DNA of 64,000 nt from Halomonas litopenaei. Lineage in GTDB: Bacteria; Pseudomonadota; Gammaproteobacteria; Pseudomonadales; Halomonadaceae. Below the pieces are notes generated by a model. It saw only the letters and a list, made by a program, of their open reading frames with translations. It searched no databases and was not told where the DNA came from. The stretch is from the NCBI RefSeq assembly GCF_017303055.1, contig NZ_JAEKJT010000001.1:62001-126000 (forward strand). Reading direction: 5' to 3'. Positions 35,121 to 43,841 of the stretch are shown piece after piece (positions within the stretch are counted from its first letter, which is position 1; every line of letters begins with the position of its first letter). The position numbers and the translations under genes were made by a program.

Positions 35121-36332
35121 TTACGGTGCCGGGACGGTGAAGTCGCCGTAGATGAACGCCTCGGGACGCTTAACGGCCAGCGCCAGGCGCTCCTCGCAAC
35201 GAATCGAGATCATGTTCTTCTCGAAGTCGTCGGCGTTCTCGGTGGACACCACCACGTTGGCATCTTCGCGATCGAAGATTTGCGCGCCGGCGTTGAAGGC
35301 ACCAGTCAGGAACTTGCCCTGGAACGCAGCTGCTTCGGTCGCGACAACCGGCAGGCCCCAGAGCGTCGGGCCGGTCAGGCCGGCGGGGTTGGCCAGGATG
35401 TAACGCCCCATGCTGTCCTTGGTCAGCTCGATCTTGGCCCAATCGATGAAGTGCAGGACGTGGCCGCTGGCAGGGAACCGGGCAAGCTGTGCCTGAAGCA
35501 TCGCCAGGCGCAGATCGTCGATGCCGTTCTGCTCATCCACTGCGAAGGCCGCGGAGTAAGCGGACGCCTGGGGGACGATGCCTTCCAGGTTTTGGCCGGT
35601 GCCGTCGCCGAACAGGATCTGTTGCTCCTCGACGTACTTGAGGCCGTAGCGCAGCTCAGCATCCACCATGGACTGTAGTTGCGGCATGTCATCGAGGATC
35701 TGCTTGGACGCCTTGAACAGGTGGGCCAGGGTGCGCACCGGGGTGATCTTCTCAGCGAACTCGATATCGCTGTACGGCTTGGTGGTGTTTTCCGCCACCG
35801 GCGCCGCGTTGTTGGTGAAGCCGGTCTGCTGTACCCAGTAGATGGTTTTCGACGCGGTACGGCCGGGGGCGATCAGGTCTCGAATGAACAGGCGCTGCTT
35901 GGGCGCGACGTCGATGCCTGGCTGTCGATCAGGGGCAATGATGTCACCACCAACGTCGGGCGAGGTCAGGACGTTGACCGGAACGCTGACGCGGCGGCCA
36001 GACTGCACGTCGGCAGCAAATGCCTTGAGGGCGTCAGACTCGGCCACCATGCTGCCGGCGCTCTTGGCGGCACCCATGGCGCGATCCAGCGGCATGCGGG
36101 CGTATTCCTGCTCGAGCTCGCCCAGGCTGGCCTTGAGGGTGTTGACCGACTCCTGCAGACCGTTCTGAGTGGTCATGAGGCGGTCAACAGCCTCTTTGGT
36201 TTCGGCAGAGAGCTGCCCGCTACGGGACGCCTCGGTCAGAGCGCGCTCGGATTTTTGATTCAGCTCGTCCTGCACCTTCTCGAGTTGCTTGGTGGCGTCG
36301 GCGAGCAGCTGGGCGTTTGTCTTGTCAGTCAT
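35121..36332 (-). CDS. HK97-type major capsid protein
   Basis: 403 residues. The N-terminal about 110 residues form a charged coiled coil (delta scaffold domain: AQLLADATKQLEKVQDELNQ), normally removed by the protease encoded just upstream. The HK97 fold follows from about SAGSMVAESDALKAF. GGDIIAPDRQPGIDVAPKQR, YGLKYVEEQQILFGDGTG and IFDREDANVVVS are typical. ATG 36332 has GGAGAAA upstream and overlaps the protease stop by 8 bases. Confidence 0.95.
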   Translation of the reverse strand: MTDKTNAQLLADATKQLEKVQDELNQKSERALTEASRSGQLSAETKEAVDRLMTTQNGLQESVNTLKASLGELEQEYARMPLDRAMGAAKSAGSMVAESDALKAFAADVQSGRRVSVPVNVLTSPDVGGDIIAPDRQPGIDVAPKQRLFIRDLIAPGRTASKTIYWVQQTGFTNNAAPVAENTTKPYSDIEFAEKITPVRTLAHLFKASKQILDDMPQLQSMVDAELRYGLKYVEEQQILFGDGTGQNLEGIVPQASAYSAAFAVDEQNGIDDLRLAMLQAQLARFPASGHVLHFIDWAKIELTKDSMGRYILANPAGLTGPTLWGLPVVATEAAAFQGKFLTGAFNAGAQIFDREDANVVVSTENADDFEKNMISIRCEERLALAVKRPEAFIYGDFTVPAP

Positions 36333-37212
36333 GGTTTTCTCCGGTGACTGTAGTGAGTTGCGCGACCATCTTCTGGAAGTCGGCGTAGGCTTCGGCCATT
36401 CCGGCCTCGTGATCGGCAGCGCTAGGCGTACCGGAGTCGGCAGCGCTTGGCGTACCGGACTTGAGTGCTTGCATAAGCGAGCGTCGCTTGCTGCGTGGCA
36501 CGCCCGCTTTTGCCATGACCACATCCATCTCTCGGGCGGCCAGGCGTGAGTCGAGTTGGTTGTTGGGATCGTCGGTCTCGACCATGTCGGAGGGCAGGTA
36601 GTCATCCGCCCATCCCATCTCGACGGCTTCGGTACCGCCGATCCATGTTTCGGCGTCGAGCTGGTCTTTGATGTCGTCGATCGGCAGCCCAGTTCGTGCG
36701 GCATAGATGTCGGCCAGGGTGTGATCGAATGGCTCCAGCCAGTCGGCCACCTCTCGCAGTTCGTTGCGGTTGCCCATCGCCATGACCCAGGCGTTGTGGA
36801 TCATGAAGAATGCGGCCCGGCCGATACGGATCTCGTCGGCAGCCATGGCGATGAACGATGCGGCTGAGGCTGCCAAGCCCATCACGTTGACGGTGACTTT
36901 CCCGCGGTGGTCGCGTAGGAGGTTGTAGATGGCTAGGCCCTCGAAGACGTCGCCGCCGGGGGAGTTGATGTTGACTGTTACATCCTTGCCCGGACCAATA
37001 TTCCGCAGAGCGCCGGCAATTCGCTTGGCGGTGACACCGTCGCCGAAGAAGTCCGCGCCGATTGGGTCGTAGATGCTGATGGTGTTCTCGGCTTCCTGCT
37101 CAGCGGCGTGCAGGCCCGGGTTCCAGGCTTCCAGCGCCTTCGGCAGCAGATCACACTGAACGCCCGCGCACGGGCGAGCCTCCGGCGCTGCCGGAAGTTG
37201 CTTGATGGTCAT
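36325..37212 (-). CDS. ClpP-like head maturation protease
   Basis: 295 residues, peptidase family S14. The nucleophile S116 (GLAASAAS) and H139 (MIHNAW) are visible, with NSPGGDVFEGLAIYN before them. It cleaves scaffold and capsid delta domains during head maturation. Near the C-terminus an 8-residue peptide (SGTPSAAD) is duplicated by a 24-bp tandem repeat. Confidence 0.93.
   Translation of the reverse strand: MTIKQLPAAPEARPCAGVQCDLLPKALEAWNPGLHAAEQEAENTISIYDPIGADFFGDGVTAKRIAGALRNIGPGKDVTVNINSPGGDVFEGLAIYNLLRDHRGKVTVNVMGLAASAASFIAMAADEIRIGRAAFFMIHNAWVMAMGNRNELREVADWLEPFDHTLADIYAARTGLPIDDIKDQLDAETWIGGTEAVEMGWADDYLPSDMVETDDPNNQLDSRLAAREMDVVMAKAGVPRSKRRSLMQALKSGTPSAADSGTPSAADHEAGMAEAYADFQKMVAQLTTVTGENHD
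36413..36460 (-). repeat. 24-bp tandem duplication in the head protease gene
   Basis: Two 24-base units (36413-36436 and 36437-36460) differ at two positions and encode SGTPSAAD twice. The reading frame is kept. Confidence 0.75.
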
Positions 37213-37227
37213 GGTTAGCTCCGAAGG

Positions 37228-38508
37228 TTAGGAGGGGGCTTCTTGGTTGAGCCAGTTGCGCAGCGCGGTACGGGCATTCTCGCCATCGCCGCCATCCTGG
37301 CCGACCTGATCGAGCGCCATCATGTTGGATTGGACGGTGAGGGTGTCGCCGCCTTCTACCTGTGGCAGGTTCTCTAGCCGGCGGACTTCGTTTCTCGACA
37401 TCACCCCGTTCTGCAGGAGTGTGTTGTAGTAGTTCGCCCGGCCAGTGCTGTCAGCTCGCAGCAGCCCCTCGACGCTGAACTCCACGTAGTAGCGGTCGGT
37501 ATTGCCCAGCAGGCACCGGTCGATCTCTTGTTCGATGTTCTCGAGAATCGGCCGCAGAGTGTTGGTCAGGAACTGCAGGTTCATGCCCTCGACGCTGGAC
37601 GCCCAAGACGACTGCTTGTCCATGTGCCCGACCATGAACGGTGGCACACGGAACCAGCGGCAGATCTCCTCAACGCTGAAGTTTCGAGTCTCCAGCATCT
37701 GCGCGGCCTCGGGATTCATGGTGATGGCCTGGTACTTCATGCCGGCCTCGGTGACCATCACCTTGCCGGCATTGGTGGACCCCATGAATCGCTCAAGGTG
37801 CTTCTGCAGGCGGTCACGCTGCTCTTGCTTGAGGGGGCTGTCGCCGCTCAAGATGCCGGAGGCCTGCATGCCCTGGGCGAACACCTTGTTTGCCGCCTCG
37901 TCTGCGGACATGGCGCCTCCGAAAACATCGCGCCCAGCGCTCACCGGCTGCATGCCGCAGATTCCATCAAGACCGAAGCCTCGGATGTGCATCATGTCCT
38001 TCTCGGCAATCTCGCGATCCTTCCCAGTCACCGGATCAAGGTACTTGTACTGCAGGGCGCCATTGTCGCCGCGCTTCACTGTCATGCGTTGAGGAAGCAG
38101 GGGCTCCAGTGCCACCACCCGCGAGCCGACTTTTCGCTTCTCCACAAATGCGTTGCCCCAGAGGCACAGGCTGGCAACGATCATCAGCATGTACCGGGAC
38201 GGCGTCATCTCGCGGTTAGGTGCGCGGGTGATCAGTGAGTGCATCGGGTGGCTGGTAGCGGCGACCCTGGAACCATCAGACTGCCGTTCGTACAGCTTGA
38301 GGGGCAGCGTAGAGATGGTTTCGGACAGTAGCCGGACACAGGCCCAGGCAGCAGAGAGCTGAAGCGTGGCGTTGACGGTGACGTCCTTGCCACTCGATGA
38401 GCGTCCATTCCATTCCTTCCAGAACTCGCCCGAGGTCAAGTGGATCGGGACACCAAGCCAGTCCAGCAGGGCCGACTTGACGCGACCCGGTTTATCTTTT
38501 CGCGCCAT
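37228..38508 (-). CDS. HK97-family portal protein
   Basis: 426 residues. The dodecameric portal is the DNA entry channel of the head. NATLQLSAAWACVRLLSETI, RAPNREMTPSRYM, and RWFRVPPFMVGHMDKQSSWA are strong family marks. Its ATG shares one base with the terminase stop (TGATG). Confidence 0.95.
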   Translation of the reverse strand: MARKDKPGRVKSALLDWLGVPIHLTSGEFWKEWNGRSSSGKDVTVNATLQLSAAWACVRLLSETISTLPLKLYERQSDGSRVAATSHPMHSLITRAPNREMTPSRYMLMIVASLCLWGNAFVEKRKVGSRVVALEPLLPQRMTVKRGDNGALQYKYLDPVTGKDREIAEKDMMHIRGFGLDGICGMQPVSAGRDVFGGAMSADEAANKVFAQGMQASGILSGDSPLKQEQRDRLQKHLERFMGSTNAGKVMVTEAGMKYQAITMNPEAAQMLETRNFSVEEICRWFRVPPFMVGHMDKQSSWASSVEGMNLQFLTNTLRPILENIEQEIDRCLLGNTDRYYVEFSVEGLLRADSTGRANYYNTLLQNGVMSRNEVRRLENLPQVEGGDTLTVQSNMMALDQVGQDGGDGENARTALRNWLNQEAPS

Positions 38509-40025
38509 CAGACACCTACCATGATCATGTTGTCGATAAAGTCGTCGTAGTCCTCAGCCACCTCGCCAGCGCCCGCGCAGCCTAGGGCCATGGCCAACGC
38601 CACCATACCGTCGATGCGGCCGGTCGCCTTGTGTTTGTCGAGCTTGCGGTTTCCCGCGGCGTCTTTCGTGACCACCGCGTTGGCGGCACACATGGTGAGC
38701 ACCGGGTGGTTGCCGTGCCGGATGCGGCCGTTGAGTAGATCCGCCTCGAGGATGTCCAGGGCAGGGCTCATGTCTTTGAAGCCCTGGCCGAAGGGTGCCA
38801 GCGGAAACTCCATGCCGAGGTGCTCGGCATCCTTCTTGAAGACGTCGATGCGCCACCGGTCGAAGGCCACCAGCTCGACGTCAAGGTCGGCCATGATCTC
38901 GGCCATCTCGGCGGCCACAAAGGAGTAGTCCACCGTTGCTCCCGGCGTGGTTCGCAACCACCCGTCTCGCACCCAGGCGTCGTAGGGCACTCGGTCGGTC
39001 TTGGCTCGTTCGTGAAGCCCTTTCTCCGGCGTCCAGAAGTAGGGCCAGACGTGAGCCACGCCGTCGGCGTCCCGGCCCACGATCACGCAAGCGGTCAAGT
39101 CGGTTCGGGCTGACAGGTCCAGTCCGGAATAGGCGACAAGGCCTTCGAGGCGCTCAGGGTCACCACCGCACGCCTTCCAGGCATCTGGCGATACGAAGGG
39201 CGAGACCGTCGACACGCGCTGGTTAAGGTTCAGGTTTCGGAAAGTGTTCTCGGCTGACGGCATCCGCTTGGCGCGGTTCGCCTGCTTCTCCATGTCCGCC
39301 CTGGAGCGGAACAGATCAAGCGCCGGGTTGGCCGCCTTCCAGGCCGACTCGTCGTCCAGCTCGGCATCCTTGGGCGCCGCATAGACGTGACTGACGATAT
39401 GAGGATCGCCAGAGCGCTCGGCGTCATCCAGCCACACCGAGAGGAGGTCGGCGTCGGTGGCTGCCTGCGTACTGATCGCCAGCAGGAGCGGTGCGTCGTG
39501 GGCGCCCTGGGCAGTCGTAATCGCGTCGATGAAATCATCCTGCGGGCCTCGCACCTGGCCGACCTCATCGAGGATCGCGAGGATCGGCGAAAGGCCGTGG
39601 GTGGTCTTGCCCTCGGCGGCCAGTGCCTTGTACTCGACGTTGCAGGGCAGGCCGATCAGCGTCTTGCTGCTCGGCACAACATGGATGATGTCTTGAAGCT
39701 TCGGATTCAGGTTGACCATCTTCCAGGCCAGCTTGAACACGATACCCGCCTGCTCGCGGCTCATGGCGCCCGATACGATCTGGCTGTTCTGCTTGGCCTC
39801 GGGGCCGACCAGGTGGGCCAGCAGGATGCCGGCAATCAGACCCGTTTTGCCGTTCTTGCGGGCGATGCTCAGGTAACCGTCTGTGGTGCCGACTGGGTTG
39901 TCGTAGACATCGAGGATGAAGCGCTTCTGGAAGTCGGCCAGGTTGATCGGCTGGCCTATCAGCTTGCCCTCGGGAACCTTGCAGAAGGTCTCGATGAAGC
40001 TGATCACCTTCTCGCCACGGGTCAT
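38508..40025 (-). CDS. Terminase large subunit
   Basis: 505 residues. It is the packaging motor. The ATPase has a Walker A variant ARKNGKTG (55-62) and Walker B LAILDE (149-154). The nuclease part shows YSGLDLSARTDLTACVIV and a late ANAVVTKDAAGNRK with acidic residues nearby. The start MTRGEKVISFIETFCKVPEG is canonical for this HK97/phi-C31-type group; AGGTG is close upstream. It lies 8 bases after TerS. Confidence 0.95.
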   Translation of the reverse strand: MTRGEKVISFIETFCKVPEGKLIGQPINLADFQKRFILDVYDNPVGTTDGYLSIARKNGKTGLIAGILLAHLVGPEAKQNSQIVSGAMSREQAGIVFKLAWKMVNLNPKLQDIIHVVPSSKTLIGLPCNVEYKALAAEGKTTHGLSPILAILDEVGQVRGPQDDFIDAITTAQGAHDAPLLLAISTQAATDADLLSVWLDDAERSGDPHIVSHVYAAPKDAELDDESAWKAANPALDLFRSRADMEKQANRAKRMPSAENTFRNLNLNQRVSTVSPFVSPDAWKACGGDPERLEGLVAYSGLDLSARTDLTACVIVGRDADGVAHVWPYFWTPEKGLHERAKTDRVPYDAWVRDGWLRTTPGATVDYSFVAAEMAEIMADLDVELVAFDRWRIDVFKKDAEHLGMEFPLAPFGQGFKDMSPALDILEADLLNGRIRHGNHPVLTMCAANAVVTKDAAGNRKLDKHKATGRIDGMVALAMALGCAGAGEVAEDYDDFIDNMIMVGV

Positions 40026-40032
40026 GGGCACC

Positions 40033-40509
40033 TCAGTGCATTGGGCGCGCAATCAGGTCGTCGGCAGCGCTCATGGTTCGTTGCGCCTCGGCATGCAGCC
40101 CGTTGCGCTTCTGCTGGTCGCGTGATTCGCCCTGAGTAGCCCGGGCATGGATTTGCAGAGAGCGGGACAAGGACAGCGCCTGCGCGGAAAGGTCGGTCAG
40201 GATCTTGTGGACTGGGTGGATCTTCGACACACCGGCCTGGTCGGCCATCAGTCGCGTCTCATCCTCAGCCACCTTGGTGTAATGCTCGATGTCGGCGTTC
40301 ACCCTGGCCAGATGGGCAGCCAGCACCAGATCGCCAGGCGTCCAAGAGTCGGCGGCTCGGGTCTGCATGATGGCGTCCCAGAATGGCCGGGCCGCTGTCG
40401 GCAGGTGAACGTGCTTCGGCGGCTCGATGATTCCGGCCGCCGCTGACGCAACCGCCGACTGAGCGGCAGCCGCGCTGTCGCTACGCTTGCGGCGATTACT
40501 TTTCGTCAT
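40033..40509 (-). CDS. Terminase small subunit
   Basis: 158 residues (P27/phage HK97-like small terminase). It recognises the packaging site and hands DNA to the large subunit. HVHLPTAARPFWDAIMQTRA, LAHLARVNADIEHYTKVAED-type helices and a basic N-terminus (TKSNRRKRSD) are seen. The cos or pac site should lie close by, probably upstream in the 40510-40613 gap or the HNH region; I cannot point to it. Confidence 0.85.
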   Translation of the reverse strand: MTKSNRRKRSDSAAAAQSAVASAAAGIIEPPKHVHLPTAARPFWDAIMQTRAADSWTPGDLVLAAHLARVNADIEHYTKVAEDETRLMADQAGVSKIHPVHKILTDLSAQALSLSRSLQIHARATQGESRDQQKRNGLHAEAQRTMSAADDLIARPMH

Positions 40510-40613
40510 GTTGTCAAGCCTGAATATGAGAAAAACTGGGTTAGCGTTAAAGAAAAAGGGCCGCTACGGTCCGAGGCAAATAGCCGTGAGGTTTGACCCC
40601 ACCCCTACACCCT

Positions 40614-41411
40614 CTAGCCAATCTCAAGCCGGAGCTGGCCGCGCGATGCAGCGCCCTTCTCGTGATTGCACTTGCGACATGAGCACGCGACGTTGCCCCA
40701 GGTATGGGTGCCACCATCGGCCAGAGAGACGATGTGCTCTAGCTCAGGGGCTCGATCCGCACTGGTGCCTCGAAGGCTGGGCAGCGTCGTGATACCGCAT
40801 AGATGGCATCGCCACTTATCTCGCTCGAACACCTGAAGGGGATCAATAGCGTCGGCATCGACGCTCCTCATCAGGGCTCGTCGCTTGGCCTTGGCGACAC
40901 GCCGGACGCGGCGCTCTGTCTCTACTGCCTGCTCCCGACGACACTCAAGGGAGCAATAGCGGAACCAGCGTCTGGCGCGCCTTGCCTTCTTCCCGCATCG
41001 GTCGCAGATGATGACCTTTGATGGAAGGTTCACTCGCGAGGCAATTCGCTTGAGCGCATCAATCTCTGGCTGTACTCGTGCCCGCCATTCGCGGGACAGG
41101 GTTTTGCGTCTCGCACGACCTATGCGGCGAAGACCTTCGATCTCGGCGGCGATGAACCGGTGATGCGTTGTGTAGCATGCGTGGGAGCAGAACCGACGAC
41201 CGTACTGTCTGGCTCGAGGCACTGCACCGTAGAACTGGAGGCAAGACGCACAGAAGCGGCGCACTGAGCGATTACGGTCGCGCAACTTGTTGTAGCAAGA
41301 GCGGGAGCACGTGTGATGCTTCGTCTTGTACGGCGTACCGTCCTTGTTGCGCCTCGGTTGGTACTCGCAGTTGCACACTTCACAGATATGGGGAGAATGA
41401 GGGTCAGCCAT
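40614..41411 (-). CDS. HNH endonuclease with three tandem zinc knuckles
   Basis: 265 residues. Three successive modules of CxxC...CxxxC (CEVC/CSRSC, CASC/CSHAC, CDRC/CSLEC) precede an HNH domain with CHLC, LEHIVSLADGG and CRKCNHEKGA. The HNH domain cuts DNA with a metal; the fingers probably read DNA. It lies between TerS and a second, packaging-type HNH gene. It may be a free-standing homing endonuclease or help packaging. GGAG lies upstream of the ATG at 41411. Confidence 0.82.
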   Translation of the reverse strand: MADPHSPHICEVCNCEYQPRRNKDGTPYKTKHHTCSRSCYNKLRDRNRSVRRFCASCLQFYGAVPRARQYGRRFCSHACYTTHHRFIAAEIEGLRRIGRARRKTLSREWRARVQPEIDALKRIASRVNLPSKVIICDRCGKKARRARRWFRYCSLECRREQAVETERRVRRVAKAKRRALMRSVDADAIDPLQVFERDKWRCHLCGITTLPSLRGTSADRAPELEHIVSLADGGTHTWGNVACSCRKCNHEKGAASRGQLRLEIG

Positions 41412-41489
41412 CAGCCTGCTCCTATCAGGTTGCTGGTGAGAGCCGTCGAGGTGTTGGTGGCACCTTGGCGGCTCGTTTCATTCTAGCAC

Positions 41490-41801
41490 TCAGGACCTGT
41501 TCCAGTGGCTGTTCGGATCCAGCGGCCATCCATCCTCACCACACCCCACCAGATGACCTGACCTCTCCTGTTTCTGCTTCACACTGTCGTGGCACTGCTT
41601 GTCCAGGCTTTGCAGGTTGCCAGGATCGAAGAACAGCGCCTCGTCGCCCTTATGGGGGATGATGTGGTCGACCACCGTGGCCGGGCTGACTCTCCCCATC
41701 TGCTGACACATACGGCACAGGGGCTCATCACGCAGCTGTGCAGCGCGTAGTCGATACCATGCCTTGGTGTTGTACAGGCGGCGCCAGGGGCGTTCCTTCA
41801 T
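41490..41801 (-). CDS. HNH endonuclease (packaging-associated, HK97 gp74-like)
   Basis: 103 residues from ATG 41801 (GAGG upstream). CRMC, VVDHIIPHKGDEALFFDP and LQSLDKQCHDSVKQKQE make the HNH-type zinc nuclease. Similar genes sit next to terminase genes in many HK97-type phages and stimulate terminase cleavage. A two-base gap separates it from the preceding small gene. Confidence 0.87.
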   Translation of the reverse strand: MKERPWRRLYNTKAWYRLRAAQLRDEPLCRMCQQMGRVSPATVVDHIIPHKGDEALFFDPGNLQSLDKQCHDSVKQKQERSGHLVGCGEDGWPLDPNSHWNRS

Positions 41802-41803
41802 GG

Positions 41804-41956
41804 TCACCTCGCAGGCGTGCCATCCAGGTAGGTGGTAGGGGGGGCGTCGGGGTCAGCCTCGTCGGCCAGGGCTTGGATCAGCAGGGCCAGTAGTTCGTTG
41901 GTCCGTCTCTGCTCCAGCAGTATCTCGCGGAGCAAAGATTCGCTTGGCTCGCTCAT
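41804..41956 (-). CDS. Small phage protein before the HNH gene
   Basis: 50 residues (MSEPSESLLREILLEQRRTN...), acidic and helical. A weak AGGG lies about 9 bases upstream. Its stop is two bases before the HNH start. It overlaps the next entry in another frame by about 100 bases. Confidence 0.5.
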   Translation of the reverse strand: MSEPSESLLREILLEQRRTNELLALLIQALADEADPDAPPTTYLDGTPAR

Positions 41957-42017
41957 GGGCGACAGCCCTCCATTTCTTGATGCGCTCACGTCGAGCTGCA
42001 CAGCCTGAACATGCCAT
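41853..42017 (-). CDS. Small CxxC protein overlapping the previous gene
   Basis: 54 residues (MACSGCAARRERIKKWRAVA...), with GAGG 5 bases before ATG 42017. A CxxC followed by a basic helix is a common small-phage-protein form. The C-terminal third overlaps the MSEPSE gene in another frame; one or both may be real. Confidence 0.5.
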   Translation of the reverse strand: MACSGCAARRERIKKWRAVAHERAKRIFAPRDTAGAETDQRTTGPADPSPGRRG

Positions 42018-42135
42018 GCTGACCTCATCGAATAGGGCCCTTGGGAGCTTTCTCCGAAGGGCGGTCACCGGGTGAATCGTCTATCGACGCCGGGCCTTGG
42101 TAGCCAAGGGATCACCTTCCTGCGGCTGTGGGTGT

Positions 42136-42723
42136 CTATCGGGTCTTGATCGCGTCCATGAACGTGCGGGGCGCTCGGCTCTCTTGCCGCTGCCGGCTGC
42201 CGAGGAAGAAGCCCATCACACTGCTGACCAGGCCTGCGGCAATGCCCGTCACCGCAATGTCGGCATACCGCTCACCGGTGGGCGTCAGCTCCACGAACGT
42301 CACTGCGCCGATGTAGGCGAACACTGCGACGATCACTAGAGTGCCGAGCAGGTACACGAAGTTGCGTGCCAGCCAACCGGCGTTATCAGCCTGAAGCGTG
42401 GCGACCTGCATCGCCCTGGCATCCTGACGGTCATGCAGATAGAGGCGCGTCAGCTCGATGTCGAGCTCGCGCAGCTTGATCTTGGCCGCCTGTGGGTCAG
42501 CCTGCACCTTGCTCACTACCGCTTGCGGCGCGACCTCAGTGCCCAAAGCGTCAGCGACGCGCTTACCCAGAGCAGCACCGACCAGAGCACCAGCGCCAGG
42601 TACAACGGCATTGCCAGCCGCTGTAGCGGCAACCTGCGCCATACCAGGGGCAGCCTCTTTGAGCGCTTGGCCCACGCTCGGTGCGATCTCGGATAGGAAT
42701 CCACCAACGTCGCTCCAGTTCAT
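42136..42723 (-). CDS. Holin of the three-membrane-segment GTA type
   Basis: 195 residues. A glycine/alanine-rich N-terminal part (GAGALVGAALGKRVADALG) and two clear membrane helices (NFVYLLGTLVIVAVFAYIGA; GIAAGLVSSVMGFFLGS) are seen. It would let the endolysin reach the wall. It shares one base with the preceding gene (TAATG). Confidence 0.78.
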   Translation of the reverse strand: MNWSDVGGFLSEIAPSVGQALKEAAPGMAQVAATAAGNAVVPGAGALVGAALGKRVADALGTEVAPQAVVSKVQADPQAAKIKLRELDIELTRLYLHDRQDARAMQVATLQADNAGWLARNFVYLLGTLVIVAVFAYIGAVTFVELTPTGERYADIAVTGIAAGLVSSVMGFFLGSRQRQESRAPRTFMDAIKTR

Positions 42724-43037
42724 TACCGGTTCTCCAGGCGCGACACCCGGGCACCCAGGGCATCGATTCGGCTGTTGATCTGATCGCGGTACATGGCCGC
42801 GTCGTTGATCGTCATGTAGTCGTTGCCGACCTCACGCAGATCTGCACGAAGTTGTTCGGTCAATGTGATCAGCTGGGATATACGCTCGTCCTGGCGCGCT
42901 GATGTCTCGATCAGGGTCAGGGTGGTGTTGCCTGACCAGGCGAGCAGGCCGACGACGAGGGCTAAGAGCACGGTTTGGACGTGCCTCTCGAGAATAGGCT
43001 TGGCCTTCAAGGCAGTATCGGGACTCGTTTGTGACAT
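42723..43037 (-). CDS. Membrane protein of the lysis cassette
   Basis: 104 residues from ATG 43037 (AGGAGG upstream). One membrane segment (VQTVLLALVVGLLAWSG) precedes a coiled coil (DERISQLITLTEQLRADL; INSRIDALGARVSRLENR). It sits between endolysin and holin. Topology suits a spanin-like or second holin component, but no lipoprotein partner is visible. Confidence 0.72.
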   Translation of the reverse strand: MSQTSPDTALKAKPILERHVQTVLLALVVGLLAWSGNTTLTLIETSARQDERISQLITLTEQLRADLREVGNDYMTINDAAMYRDQINSRIDALGARVSRLENR

Positions 43038-43074
43038 CCCGCCTCCTGGGTGGGCCTGCGTAGACAATACGGAT

Positions 43075-43578
43075 TTACGGCTTCGAGACTCTGACGGTCT
43101 CGTCAAGCCAGTGAAACTGGACGCTCTCGGGCGTCAGGAATAACTCGCGCTCAGCCTTGCGTCGCCGGGTCAGTCCAGCCAGTACGCGACCACCGGCCTT
43201 GTTCCAGCGCGGTAGCTCGTCCGCTGCGCCACGGTAATCGCCCGTATTCAGCTTGCGCAGCAGGGTAGAGGTCTCGAGAGCACTGGGGCCGACGTTGTAG
43301 GTGAACGAGACCAGGGCGTCGAACTGGTTCTGGTTGAGCGGTACAACCACCAGGCGCTCGACGTCATCCTCGAAACGGGAAACGTCATGGCGGAGAAGGG
43401 CGAAGGCCTCATCCTCGGTGATCGTGTCGCCGGGCTGAACGCCGGAGCCATCGGGGTAACGGGTCGTACCCAGGCCGATTGTCCAAGGATGGCCGCCAGT
43501 ACCGGGATCTGGATATGACTCAAGCTCAAGCCCCTCGAACTCGGCGACCAGGTTCAGTCCGCGCTGACTGGTCTTCAT
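43075..43578 (-). CDS. Endolysin, glycoside hydrolase family 24 lysozyme
   Basis: 167 residues. The catalytic triad is E15 (EFEGLE), D24 and T33 (PWTIGLGTT), as in T4-type lysozymes; NQNQFDALVSFTYNVG and LPRWNKAGGRVLAGLTRRR are typical. It cuts the glycan chains of peptidoglycan. No signal or anchor sequence is seen, so release depends on the holin. GAGGTG lies upstream of ATG 43578. Confidence 0.93.
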   Translation of the reverse strand: MKTSQRGLNLVAEFEGLELESYPDPGTGGHPWTIGLGTTRYPDGSGVQPGDTITEDEAFALLRHDVSRFEDDVERLVVVPLNQNQFDALVSFTYNVGPSALETSTLLRKLNTGDYRGAADELPRWNKAGGRVLAGLTRRRKAERELFLTPESVQFHWLDETVRVSKP

Positions 43579-43602
43579 GGCGACACCTCGGGGAATAAAA
43601 CA

Positions 43603-43618
43603 GCCCGCAGGAACGGGC
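43603..43618 (-). terminator. Weak hairpin upstream of the endolysin gene
   Basis: A 5-bp GC stem (43603-43607 with 43614-43618) is followed on the minus strand by TGTTTTA. It lies between the main late terminator and the endolysin. Confidence 0.35.
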
Positions 43619-43735
43619 AAGGACGCCAGGCAGCGGCGTTTTCAGGAAAGGGTGCCGCCCGACCAGGGCGAGGGAAGGCTCGCAGGGCGGCATAACGAAC
43701 TACGCCACGGCGTGAGGCCAGGGCGCAGGAACGAA

Positions 43736-43763
43736 AAAGCCCCGCCGATGAGGGCGAGGCTTT
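43736..43763 (-). terminator. Late terminator, tR'-like
   Basis: An 11-bp stem with one mismatch (43736-43746 with 43753-43763) is followed on the minus strand by TTTTT. It lies directly after the Q-position gene and before the lysis genes, the place of lambda tR'. Late genes would then need antitermination past this point. Confidence 0.65.
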
Positions 43764-43796
43764 GATATGTGGTAGCTGTTTTGGCGTAAGCCGTCC

Positions 43797-43812
43797 AGCT
43801 TACAGATAAGCT
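43797..43812. promoter_or_regulatory. Palindrome in the putative late promoter region
   Basis: AGCTTA and TAAGCT flank CAGA, between the Q-position gene and the tR'-like terminator. A late promoter should lie here; I cannot fix its -10 and -35 with confidence. Confidence 0.35.
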
Positions 43813-43841
43813 ATCTGAGCGGGCGCAAGAAAGCAAGCACT

